Source: a bacterium
GTDB taxonomy: Bacteria > Bacillota > Clostridia > Oscillospirales > Acutalibacteraceae
Assembly: GCA_020627425.1 (NCBI GenBank)
Contig: JAHKXX010000274.1
Coordinates: 1 to 11,624 of the forward strand
DNA: 11,624 nucleotides
Reading direction: 5' to 3'
Numbering within the stretch: the first letter of the stretch is position 1; each line of letters starts with the position of its first letter. Under the pieces are notes generated by a model. It ran no database searches. It had not been told where the DNA came from and saw only the letters and a list, made by a program, of their open reading frames with translations. The translations under genes were made by a program, and so were the position numbers. Below are positions 1 to 5,588 of this stretch, in pieces.

Positions 1-140
1 ATGTACTAAAGGAGATGGCGGAGGATACTAAGCTTATCGGTATTATCTCTCACGTCGGAGCACTGCGTCAGGAGATCGACGCAAAGCTTCTGATCTCGAA
101 GGATGACAGCGGAAGTCACGCACGGTGGGAGATAAGCTGA
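1..140 (+). CDS. sbcC: SbcC-type nuclease ATPase, C-terminal fragment (partial, 5' end outside window)
   Basis: The reading frame that starts at base 3 is open from the window edge to a TGA at 138-140 and gives 45 residues. It contains the motif KLIGIISHVGALRQEID followed by a short basic tail. The ISHV segment matches the H-loop (switch histidine) near the end of SbcC/Rad50-type ABC ATPases, where the phrase I-S-H-V/R-x-x-L-x-x-x-I is typical, and the protein ends about 25 residues later as SbcC proteins do. In the family, SbcC pairs with the SbcD nuclease to cleave hairpins and process DNA ends. Only the extreme C-terminus is visible, so another SMC/Rad50-like ATPase is possible. The next gene starts about 70 bases downstream with no terminator between, so the two may be cotranscribed. 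Confidence 0.6.
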   Translation, partial: VLKEMAEDTKLIGIISHVGALRQEIDAKLLISKDDSGSHARWEIS

Positions 141-209
141 GCGTACGTTTTAATACTGATGCGCCCGTTTGGAGTGTATATTTAAATAATAAAATATGGT
201 GTGAACAAT

Positions 210-974
210 ATGAAACAAAAATCACTAAAAGATGATATTATAAAATATGTCTATGCGAAGTATAATACAAAGCCTGAGTACCTGTGGAAATCATACCCTG
301 ATTATTTTGTACTCAGGCATAGAGAAAACCAAAAATGGTACGCTTTGGTTATGAATGTCAGTTCGGATAAGCTTGGTATACCCGAAAAAAGAAGGGTAGA
401 TATTTTAAATCTTAAGCTTGATCCCGTTATGCAAGGCTCTCTGCGTATGAATAAGGGCTTTTATCCGTCTTATCATATGAGAAGCGACAGCTGGATAACA
501 ATACTTCTTGACGGAACAGTAGAATCAGAGGATATTTTGCCGCTGATAGATATCAGTTATAGTCTGACTCTTCAAAACAAGTCAACCAGAAAAACGAAAC
601 GAATAAAGAACTGGTTATTTCCTGCAAATCCAAAGTACTATGACATAGAAACGGAGATTAAAAAAAATCCCGCAGATTTTTTATGGAAGCAAAGCGGAAA
701 TATTTCGGTAGGAAATACGGTGTATCTGTATATAACAGCACCGGTATCAGAGCTTAGATATAAATTTGTCGTAACGGAAACCGACATACCCTATAATCAC
801 AAGAACGAGTATATAAACATAAAAAAAGTAATGCGACTGCGATTGGTATCAGTTTATGACCGAGTACCTATAGGACGCAGCGTTTTAAACGAGCACGGGA
901 TACGGACAGTCAGAGGCGCCCGTTCAATGCCCGAATCTCTTATAGAGGAGATAAACAGTATCTATAATGAATAA
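210..974 (+). CDS. MmcQ/YjbR-family protein with C-terminal PUA/EVE-like domain
   Basis: A protein of 254 residues from ATG 210. The first about 115 residues match the MmcQ/YjbR (DUF419) fold: PEYLW near the start, KWYALVMNV, VDILNLKLDP, the YHM pair and DSWITILLDG, then a helix with IDISYSLT. Members of this family are small alpha/beta proteins often called DNA-binding; the biochemical role is not established. Residues of about 133-247 form a second domain that begins NWLFPANPKYYDIE and contains LWKQSGNISVGNTVYLY, a pattern like the EVE/PUA-type domains that bind modified bases. That second assignment is by resemblance only. An in-frame GTG at 201 would add three residues, but only ATG 210 has a Shine-Dalgarno-like GGTGTG (198-203) at a good distance. 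No terminator separates it from the SbcC fragment upstream. Confidence 0.85.
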   Translation: MKQKSLKDDIIKYVYAKYNTKPEYLWKSYPDYFVLRHRENQKWYALVMNVSSDKLGIPEKRRVDILNLKLDPVMQGSLRMNKGFYPSYHMRSDSWITILLDGTVESEDILPLIDISYSLTLQNKSTRKTKRIKNWLFPANPKYYDIETEIKKNPADFLWKQSGNISVGNTVYLYITAPVSELRYKFVVTETDIPYNHKNEYINIKKVMRLRLVSVYDRVPIGRSVLNEHGIRTVRGARSMPESLIEEINSIYNE

Positions 975-1039
975 AGCTTTATTTTATCCGAACACCCTGT
1001 CATAGTAGAAAAAACGTCCCGGGAATCATTAAATGGATA

Positions 1040-1062
1040 AAATCAGTCATAATTACTGATTT
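1040..1062. repeat. Perfect 8-bp inverted repeat upstream of the pgk promoter
   Basis: AAATCAGT at 1040-1047 is repeated inverted as ACTGATTT at 1055-1062 around a 7-base centre. It lies just upstream of the candidate -35 box at 1068. It could be an operator or a weak hairpin at the end of the preceding transcript. I recognise no known regulator for it. A second, wider inverted pair (TTTTATCC 982-989 and GGATAAAA 1035-1042) lies in the same gap. Confidence 0.4.
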
Positions 1063-1067
1063 GGGTA

Positions 1068-1096
1068 TTGAAAAAAGGAAAGAAATGTTATAAAAT
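1068..1096 (+). promoter_or_regulatory. Candidate sigma-A promoter for pgk
   Basis: TTGAAA (1068-1073) is followed after 17 bases by TAAAAT (1091-1096), in an AT-rich context. The predicted start of transcription, near 1103, would leave a leader of about 70 bases before pgk. No better pair of boxes is seen between 975 and 1174. Confidence 0.5.
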
Positions 1097-1100
1097 AGAT

Positions 1101-1178
1101 ATGACGGATAAACTCCGTGATAATGCAGAAGAGTTGCTGCGGCAGCTTGGAATATCTGAAAGGATGTTAGTGAAATGA
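1101..1178 (+). CDS. Possible 25-codon leader ORF overlapping the pgk start (ATGA)
   Basis: ATG at 1101 opens a 25-codon frame (begins MTDKLRDNAEELLRQL, ends ERMLVK) whose TGA at 1176-1178 overlaps the pgk ATG at 1175 in an ATGA junction. The composition is charged, helical and protein-like, and the overlap is the arrangement used for translational coupling. Against it, no clear Shine-Dalgarno precedes 1101, and the candidate promoter would start transcription at or just after this ATG. The frame also extends back in phase to 1053, so it could be the tail of a decayed gene. It is listed as a candidate only. Confidence 0.25.
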   Translation: MTDKLRDNAEELLRQLGISERMLVK

Positions 1179-2368
1179 ATTATCTTAACAAAAAAACAGT
1201 CGAAGACATCGATGTAGCAGGCAAGAAGGTTCTTGTTCGCTGTGACTTCAACGTCCCGTTTGACGGTGAGGGAAATATCTCCGATCCGAAGCGTATAAAC
1301 GAGGCTATGAAAACAATAAAGTATCTCGTTGACCACAAAGCAAAGGTTATCCTCTGCTCTCATCTCGGCAGACCCAAGGGAGAGTTCAATATGAAGTTTT
1401 CTCTTGCTCCTGTTGCAGAATATCTTTCAAAGGCTCTGGGATTTGAAGTTAAAATGGCAAAGGACGTTATCGGCGAGAGTGCAAAGAGCATAGCCGAGTC
1501 TCTTCAGGATGGCGAGGTAGAACTTATAGAGAACGTTCGTTTCCATAAGGAAGAGGAGAAGAACGATCCCGCATTTGCAAAAGAGCTTGCTTCTATGGCA
1601 GAGATATATGTAAACGACGCTTTCGGTACAGCTCACAGAGCACACGCTTCTACAGCCGGTGTTGCTGATTACCTGCCTGCTGTTTGCGGTTACCTCATTC
1701 AGAAGGAGATTTCGGTTATGGGTACCGCACTTGCAGATCCCAAGAGACCGTTCGTTGCTATTCTCGGCGGTGCGAAGGTTTCCGATAAGATCGGTGTTAT
1801 CACAAACCTGCTTGATAAGGTAGATACACTTATTATCGGCGGCGGTATGGCTTATACATTTATGAAGGCTCTTGATTATTCTATAGGTACCTCTATATGC
1901 GAGCTTGACAAGGTAGATCTTGCCAAGGATATAATGGAGAAGGCTAAGGAGAAGGGTGTAAACTTCCTTATCCCTGAGGATACTGTTGTAGCAAAGGAAT
2001 ACAAGGCCGACGCTGAGTTTAAGACAGTAGAATCAAAGTGCATAGAGGATGACTGGATGGGTCTTGACATCGGTCCCAAGACAAGAGAAAAGTTTGCAGC
2101 TGCTTGCAACGGAGCAGGTACTGTAGTATGGAACGGACCTATGGGCGTTTCTGAATGGGAAAACTTTGCTGCAGGTACTATCGCAGTTGCTAAAGCTGTT
2201 GCAGACAGCGGTGCTATCTCCATCATAGGCGGCGGCGATTCAGCAGCAGCAGTAGAAAAGCTTGGCTATGCTGACAAGATGACTCATATCAGCACCGGCG
2301 GCGGCGCTTCTCTCGAATTCCTCGAGGGAAAGGTACTCCCGGGTATTGCTTGCCTCAACGATAAATAA
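1175..2368 (+). CDS. pgk: Phosphoglycerate kinase
   Basis: A full-length protein of 397 residues, the normal bacterial size. It makes ATP and 3-phosphoglycerate from 1,3-bisphosphoglycerate and ADP in the cytoplasm. Landmarks in order: RCDFNVP (22-28) and SHLGRP (62-67), which bind the phosphoglycerate; ENVRF (119-123); GGAKVSDK in the hinge region (198-205); WNGPMG (319-324); GGGDSAAA (352-359) and STGGGASLEFLEG (373-385) for the nucleotide. ATG 1175 is preceded by GAAAGGA (1158-1164). It is the first gene of the cluster pgk-tpiA-gpmI; gap, which often leads such clusters in Firmicutes, is not here. An internal terminator-like hairpin follows it. Confidence 0.98.
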   Translation: MNYLNKKTVEDIDVAGKKVLVRCDFNVPFDGEGNISDPKRINEAMKTIKYLVDHKAKVILCSHLGRPKGEFNMKFSLAPVAEYLSKALGFEVKMAKDVIGESAKSIAESLQDGEVELIENVRFHKEEEKNDPAFAKELASMAEIYVNDAFGTAHRAHASTAGVADYLPAVCGYLIQKEISVMGTALADPKRPFVAILGGAKVSDKIGVITNLLDKVDTLIIGGGMAYTFMKALDYSIGTSICELDKVDLAKDIMEKAKEKGVNFLIPEDTVVAKEYKADAEFKTVESKCIEDDWMGLDIGPKTREKFAAACNGAGTVVWNGPMGVSEWENFAAGTIAVAKAVADSGAISIIGGGDSAAAVEKLGYADKMTHISTGGGASLEFLEGKVLPGIACLNDK

Positions 2369-2379
2369 TCAGACGATTC

Positions 2380-2409
2380 CGGGGTAGGGCAGTGCCCTGC
2401 CCCGTTTTT
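2380..2409 (+). terminator. Terminator-like hairpin between pgk and tpiA
   Basis: CGGGGTAGGGC (2380-2390) pairs with GCCCTGCCCCG (2394-2404), one T-G wobble, with a 3-base loop, directly followed by TTTTT (2405-2409). This is a strong intrinsic-terminator shape 11 bases after the pgk stop. No promoter-like pair is visible before tpiA, so it probably reduces rather than abolishes read-through. Confidence 0.8.
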
Positions 2410-2439
2410 GTGTATATTTAAAAAAAGGAGATAATTAAA

Positions 2440-3210
2440 ATGAACAAAGAATTAAGACAGGCTGTTATAGCAGGTAACTGGAAGATGAACAAAACCCGTC
2501 CCGAGGCAAAGGCTCTTATAGAGGAACTGAAGCCCGTAGCAGAGAAGGCTACATGCGGTGTTGTAATATGTGTACCCTTTACAAACCTTGAAACAGCAGT
2601 AGAGCTGACAAAGGGAACAAATATAAAGGTAGGCGCAGAGAACGTACACTTTGAAAAGAGCGGTGCATTTACAGGTGAAATAAGCGCAGATATGCTTACC
2701 GAAATTGGCGTAGAATATGTTATTATAGGTCACAGTGAGAGAAGACAGTATTTTGGCGAGACTGACGAAACAGTAAACAAGAGAACCAAGGCAGCTCTTG
2801 CAGCAGGACTCAAGCCTATCGTATGTGTCGGCGAGCTTCTTTGGGAGAGAAAGTGCGATATTACAAAGGAAGTTATCGCAAGACAGATAAAGCTTGATTT
2901 CTTTGATGTATCCGCAGAGGATATTAAAAAGTCTATTATCGCTTACGAGCCTGTATGGGCTATCGGTACAGGCGAGACAGCTACTGCAGAACAGGCAGAA
3001 GAGGTTTGCCTGTTTATCCGTGAGCAGCTTGCAGAGAAATACGGCAAGGAAGTAGCAGACAGTGTTACTATACAGTACGGCGGCTCTATGAATCCGAAGA
3101 ACTGTGCAGAGCTTCTTGCACAGCCCGATGTTGACGGCGGACTTATCGGCGGCGCTTCACTCAAGGCACAGGATTTCGGCGTTCTTCTTGACGCTGCAAC
3201 AAACGGCTGA
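2440..3210 (+). CDS. tpiA: Triose-phosphate isomerase
   Basis: A full-length TIM-barrel protein of 256 residues. It interconverts dihydroxyacetone phosphate and glyceraldehyde 3-phosphate. Catalytic features are all present: the Lys in GNWKMN (12-17), His98 in IIGHSERR, Glu170 in AYEPVWAIGTG where the mobile loop 6 follows, and the phosphate-binding YGGS (213-216) and GGAS (237-240). AAGGAG ending at 2430 lies 9 bases before the ATG. It sits 71 bases after pgk, with a terminator-like hairpin between, and 66 bases before gpmI. This places the enzyme in a lower-glycolysis operon. Confidence 0.98.
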   Translation: MNKELRQAVIAGNWKMNKTRPEAKALIEELKPVAEKATCGVVICVPFTNLETAVELTKGTNIKVGAENVHFEKSGAFTGEISADMLTEIGVEYVIIGHSERRQYFGETDETVNKRTKAALAAGLKPIVCVGELLWERKCDITKEVIARQIKLDFFDVSAEDIKKSIIAYEPVWAIGTGETATAEQAEEVCLFIREQLAEKYGKEVADSVTIQYGGSMNPKNCAELLAQPDVDGGLIGGASLKAQDFGVLLDAATNG

Positions 3211-3222
3211 TAACACTACAAC

Positions 3223-3253
3223 ACTAAAGCAGCGGTTCTGCCGCTGCTTTAGT
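3223..3253 (+). terminator. 13-bp perfect hairpin between tpiA and gpmI
   Basis: ACTAAAGCAGCGG (3223-3235) pairs perfectly with CCGCTGCTTTAGT (3241-3253) around a 5-base loop. No T tract follows, so a classical intrinsic terminator is doubtful. A role as an RNA-processing or mRNA-stabilising stem between the two cistrons, or a weak terminator, fits better. The gpmI Shine-Dalgarno begins 11 bases after the stem. Confidence 0.6.
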
Positions 3254-3263
3254 ATAATAATCC

Positions 3264-3270
3264 GGGAGGA
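3264..3270 (+). promoter_or_regulatory. Ribosome binding site fixing the GTG start of gpmI
   Basis: GGGAGGA at 3264-3270 ends 6 bases before GTG 3277. It supports the GTG as the true start; the protein then begins MKKPLILMILDGFG as iPGM proteins do. Confidence 0.8.
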
Positions 3271-3276
3271 CATAAA

Positions 3277-4794
3277 GTGAAAAAACCATTAATATTAATG
3301 ATACTTGACGGCTTCGGTATAGGCACAAACTACGGCAATGCTATCAGAGAAGCAAAAAAGCCTAATATGGAGCGTATTTTTTCTACAAATCCGACAGGTC
3401 TTATTGCAGCATCCGGTATGGATGTTGGTCTGCCGGACGGACAGATGGGCAACAGTGAGGTCGGACACACCAACATAGGTGCCGGTCGAGTAGTATATCA
3501 GGAACTGACAAGAATCACTAAGTCAATTAAAGACGGCGATATGCTGAAAAATGAGGCTCTGGTAAATGCTATGAACAATGCCCTTGAGGACGGTCATTCA
3601 CTGCACCTTATGGGACTGCTATCACCGGGCGGAGTACACAGCCACATAACTCATCTTTACGGTCTGGTTGATATGGCTAAAAAAATGGGTGTAAAGAATG
3701 TTTTTATACATGCATTCCTTGACGGAAGAGATGTACCCCCTTCTAGCGCAGAGGGCTATATTCGCGACTGTCAGAAAGAGCTTGATAAAATAGGCGCCGG
3801 TAAAATAGCTACGGTAATGGGTCGTTACTATGCTATGGACAGAGATACAAACTGGGACAGAGTAGAGAAGGCTTATGCCGCTATGGTATATGGCGAAGGT
3901 GTAAAAAACAGCGACGCTGCCGGAGCAGTAGCACAGTCTTATAAGGACGGAGTTACTGACGAGTTTGTAATACCTGTAGTTGTTGAAGATAATGCAACCA
4001 TTAAAAGCGGAGATTCAGTAGTATTCTTTAACTTCCGCCCCGACCGTGCAAGAGAAATAACAAGAACGCTTGTAGATCCGGACTTTAACGGCTTTGAACG
4101 CAGAAACGGTTTCTTCCCGCTTACCTATGTATGTATGACTCAGTATGACGCTACTATGCCGAATGTTGAAATTGCGTATAAGCCTCAGAAGCTTGTAAAT
4201 ACCTTTGGTGAGTATATCTCCGAAAAAGGACTTACACAGCTGAGAATTGCCGAAACCGAAAAATATGCACATGTTACTTTCTTCTTTAACGGTGGTGTAG
4301 AAAAGGTCAGCGAAGGAGAAGACAGATGTCTTATACCTTCTCCAAAGGTAGCTACCTATGACCTTCAGCCTGAGATGAGCGCCTATATCGTAACAGAAAA
4401 CGTACTTGAGCGCATAAATAGCGGAAAGTATGATGTAATAATCCTTAACTTCGCTAACTGCGATATGGTAGGACATACAGGCGTATTTGAAGCCGCTGTA
4501 AAGGCTGTAGAGGCTGTTGACGAATGTGTCGGCAAGGTAGTAAAGGCTATAACCGATATGGATGGTATTGCTCTGATCACTGCCGATCACGGCAACGCAG
4601 ACAAGATGCTTGACGAGGACGGAGAGCCGTTCACCGCACACACAACCAACCTGGTTCCGTTCTGTGTTGTAAATCATCCGTGTATCATCCGTGACAACGG
4701 AAAGCTTGCCGATATAGCTCCGACAATGCTCGAGCTTTTGGGACTTTCCAAGCCGGAGGAAATGGATGGCAGGTCACTGATTATGCCTCTGTAA
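3277..4794 (+). CDS. gpmI: 2,3-bisphosphoglycerate-independent phosphoglycerate mutase
   Basis: A protein of 505 residues, normal for the cofactor-independent iPGM, which converts 3- to 2-phosphoglycerate using two metal ions and a phosphoserine intermediate. Seen: the metal Asp in LMILDGFGIG (residue 11), the nucleophile Ser60 in QMGNSEVGHTNIGAGR, the substrate-binding HSHITH and DGRDVPP stretches, RPDRAREITR, and late metal ligands in ILNFANCDMVGHTG, LITADHGNADKM and AHTTNLVPF. The enzyme belongs to the alkaline-phosphatase superfamily. It starts at GTG 3277. It closes the pgk-tpiA-gpmI cluster; enolase is not adjacent. A strong terminator follows at 4819. Confidence 0.98.
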   Translation: MKKPLILMILDGFGIGTNYGNAIREAKKPNMERIFSTNPTGLIAASGMDVGLPDGQMGNSEVGHTNIGAGRVVYQELTRITKSIKDGDMLKNEALVNAMNNALEDGHSLHLMGLLSPGGVHSHITHLYGLVDMAKKMGVKNVFIHAFLDGRDVPPSSAEGYIRDCQKELDKIGAGKIATVMGRYYAMDRDTNWDRVEKAYAAMVYGEGVKNSDAAGAVAQSYKDGVTDEFVIPVVVEDNATIKSGDSVVFFNFRPDRAREITRTLVDPDFNGFERRNGFFPLTYVCMTQYDATMPNVEIAYKPQKLVNTFGEYISEKGLTQLRIAETEKYAHVTFFFNGGVEKVSEGEDRCLIPSPKVATYDLQPEMSAYIVTENVLERINSGKYDVIILNFANCDMVGHTGVFEAAVKAVEAVDECVGKVVKAITDMDGIALITADHGNADKMLDEDGEPFTAHTTNLVPFCVVNHPCIIRDNGKLADIAPTMLELLGLSKPEEMDGRSLIMPL

Positions 4795-4818
4795 ACAAAT
4801 CAAGGCTATTTTTTCAAA

Positions 4819-4858
4819 CCTTAGCGGGGAAATTCTCCCTGCTAAGGCTTTTCTTTTT
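4819..4858 (+). terminator. Intrinsic terminator after gpmI
   Basis: CCTTAGCGGGGA (4819-4830) pairs with TCCCTGCTAAGG (4836-4847), one G-T wobble, loop of 5, followed by a T-rich tract broken by one C (4849-4858). This marks the end of the glycolytic transcript. Confidence 0.85.
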
Positions 4859-4859
4859 A

Positions 4860-4954
4860 ATTGAAAAATAAAATTAATCTCCTAACGTGGAAAGGTTATA
4901 ATTCCGACATTATAGCCTCGTACACGGGGCTTTTTTCGTATATTGAAAAATAAA
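4860..4954. repeat. 13-bp direct repeat, 82 bp apart, each copy just after a terminator
   Basis: ATTGAAAAATAAA occurs at 4860-4872 and again at 4942-4954. Each copy follows the T tract of one of two successive terminators. The 82-base unit could be an old local duplication or a small insertion. The motif is very AT-rich, so chance is also possible. Confidence 0.35.
4894..4936 (+). terminator. Second terminator with an overlapping alternative hairpin
   Basis: GCCTCG (4915-4920) pairs with CGGGGC (4925-4930) around TACA, followed by TTTTTT (4931-4936): a short terminator. A second stem, GGTTATAAT (4894-4902) with ATTATAGCC (4909-4917), one wobble, uses 4915-4917 as well, so the two hairpins exclude each other. 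That is the shape of an attenuator, but no promoter for a separate leader is evident between 4859 and 4893. It may simply insulate the nrd promoter from gpmI read-through. Confidence 0.55.
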
Positions 4955-4956
4955 TA

Positions 4957-4972
4957 ATCCTATATATTGAGT
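4957..4972 (+). promoter_or_regulatory. NrdR box 1 (upstream site)
   Basis: The palindromic core CTATATATTG (4960-4969) within a 16-base site fits 13 of 16 positions of the NrdR-box consensus ACACWATATNTWGTGT. It lies 9 bases upstream of the -35 box and 32 bp centre-to-centre from box 2, the three-helical-turn spacing usual for paired NrdR boxes. NrdR is the Zn/ATP-cone repressor of ribonucleotide reductase genes. Confidence 0.75.
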
Positions 4973-4981
4973 AATTTATTA

Positions 4982-5010
4982 TTGACATGCACAATATATA
5001 GTATTATAAT
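4982..5010 (+). promoter_or_regulatory. Consensus sigma-A promoter of the nrdG-nrdD operon
   Basis: TTGACA (4982-4987), a 17-base spacer, and TATAAT (5005-5010): both hexamers match the consensus exactly. Transcription should start near 5017, giving a leader of about 50 bases before nrdG. The spacer is almost filled by NrdR box 2, so repressor binding would block RNA polymerase. Confidence 0.9.
4989..5004 (+). promoter_or_regulatory. NrdR box 2 (in the -35/-10 spacer)
   Basis: The core CAATATATAG (4992-5001) in a 16-base site matches 14 of 16 positions of the NrdR-box consensus. It sits between -35 and -10 of the nrd promoter. With box 1 it forms the tandem arrangement seen at many bacterial nrd promoters. 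Confidence 0.85.
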
Positions 5011-5066
5011 AATAAAGGTCGCTAAAAAATTCCAGACTCAGAACAGATATTCGAGAGGTAGATCAT

Positions 5067-5570
5067 ATGAAGGCTCGCATAGCGGGTATAAAAAAACATT
5101 CTCTTGTAAACGGTCCGGGAGTTCGTATGACGATCTTTTTCCAAGGCTGTATACATCACTGTAATGGCTGTCAAAATCCCGACACGTGGTCCGCGGACGG
5201 CGGAGTAATTTATGATACAGATGATATTATCCGTATGATAAAGGATGACAGATATATAGACGGGATCACTCTGTCAGGCGGTGATCCTTTGCTGCAGCCC
5301 GATGCCGCAGCTGCTATAGCACAGGCATCAAAGCAACTTGACCTTAGCGTATGGTGCTATACTGGCTGGTCCTATGAAGAAATAAAACAAGACCCGGATT
5401 TATATAATAAATGCAGCCGGCTGTTCCGATATGTCGATGTACTTGTTGACGGCAGGTTTTTACAGGAGAAAAAAAGCAGTGACTGTATTTACAGGGGAAG
5501 CATAAACCAGAGGCTTATAGATATAAGAAAAACAGAAAAAGAAAAATGTATATATGAAATCAGTATCTGA
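5067..5570 (+). CDS. nrdG: Anaerobic ribonucleoside-triphosphate reductase-activating protein (radical SAM)
   Basis: A protein of 167 residues, the short length typical of NrdG. It uses a 4Fe-4S cluster and S-adenosylmethionine to abstract a hydrogen from the glycyl-radical site of NrdD. The radical SAM motif C-x3-C-x2-C is seen as CIHHCNGC (28-35), preceded by NGPGVR and followed by QNPDTW; GGDP (71-74) is the SAM-binding stretch; CYTGW (97-101) and VDVLVDGRF are conserved later. A Shine-Dalgarno GAGAGG (5053-5058) precedes ATG 5067. It lies first in the operon, 18 bases ahead of nrdD, whereas nrdD more often precedes nrdG. It is under the NrdR-type promoter. Confidence 0.95.
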   Translation: MKARIAGIKKHSLVNGPGVRMTIFFQGCIHHCNGCQNPDTWSADGGVIYDTDDIIRMIKDDRYIDGITLSGGDPLLQPDAAAAIAQASKQLDLSVWCYTGWSYEEIKQDPDLYNKCSRLFRYVDVLVDGRFLQEKKSSDCIYRGSINQRLIDIRKTEKEKCIYEISI

Positions 5571-5588
5571 AGAAAGGATGTCTTATTA

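Noticed and set aside
1876..2226. Open frame on the minus strand (116 codons)
   Set aside because: It lies antisense within pgk, is rich in Ala/Ser/Thr as expected of a shadow frame, and has no family likeness.
4015..4677. Long open frame on the minus strand (220 codons)
   Set aside because: It is antisense to the well-supported gpmI gene, lacks recognisable motifs and reflects the codon bias of that gene.
4873..5066. Cobalamin or other known riboswitch ahead of the nrd operon
   Set aside because: None of the conserved blocks of a known riboswitch is present; the two NrdR boxes account for regulation.
4967..5164. Open frame on the plus strand overlapping the nrd promoter and nrdG start
   Set aside because: Its ATG-like start lies in the NrdR box/promoter and the frame overlaps the clearly coding nrdG frame.
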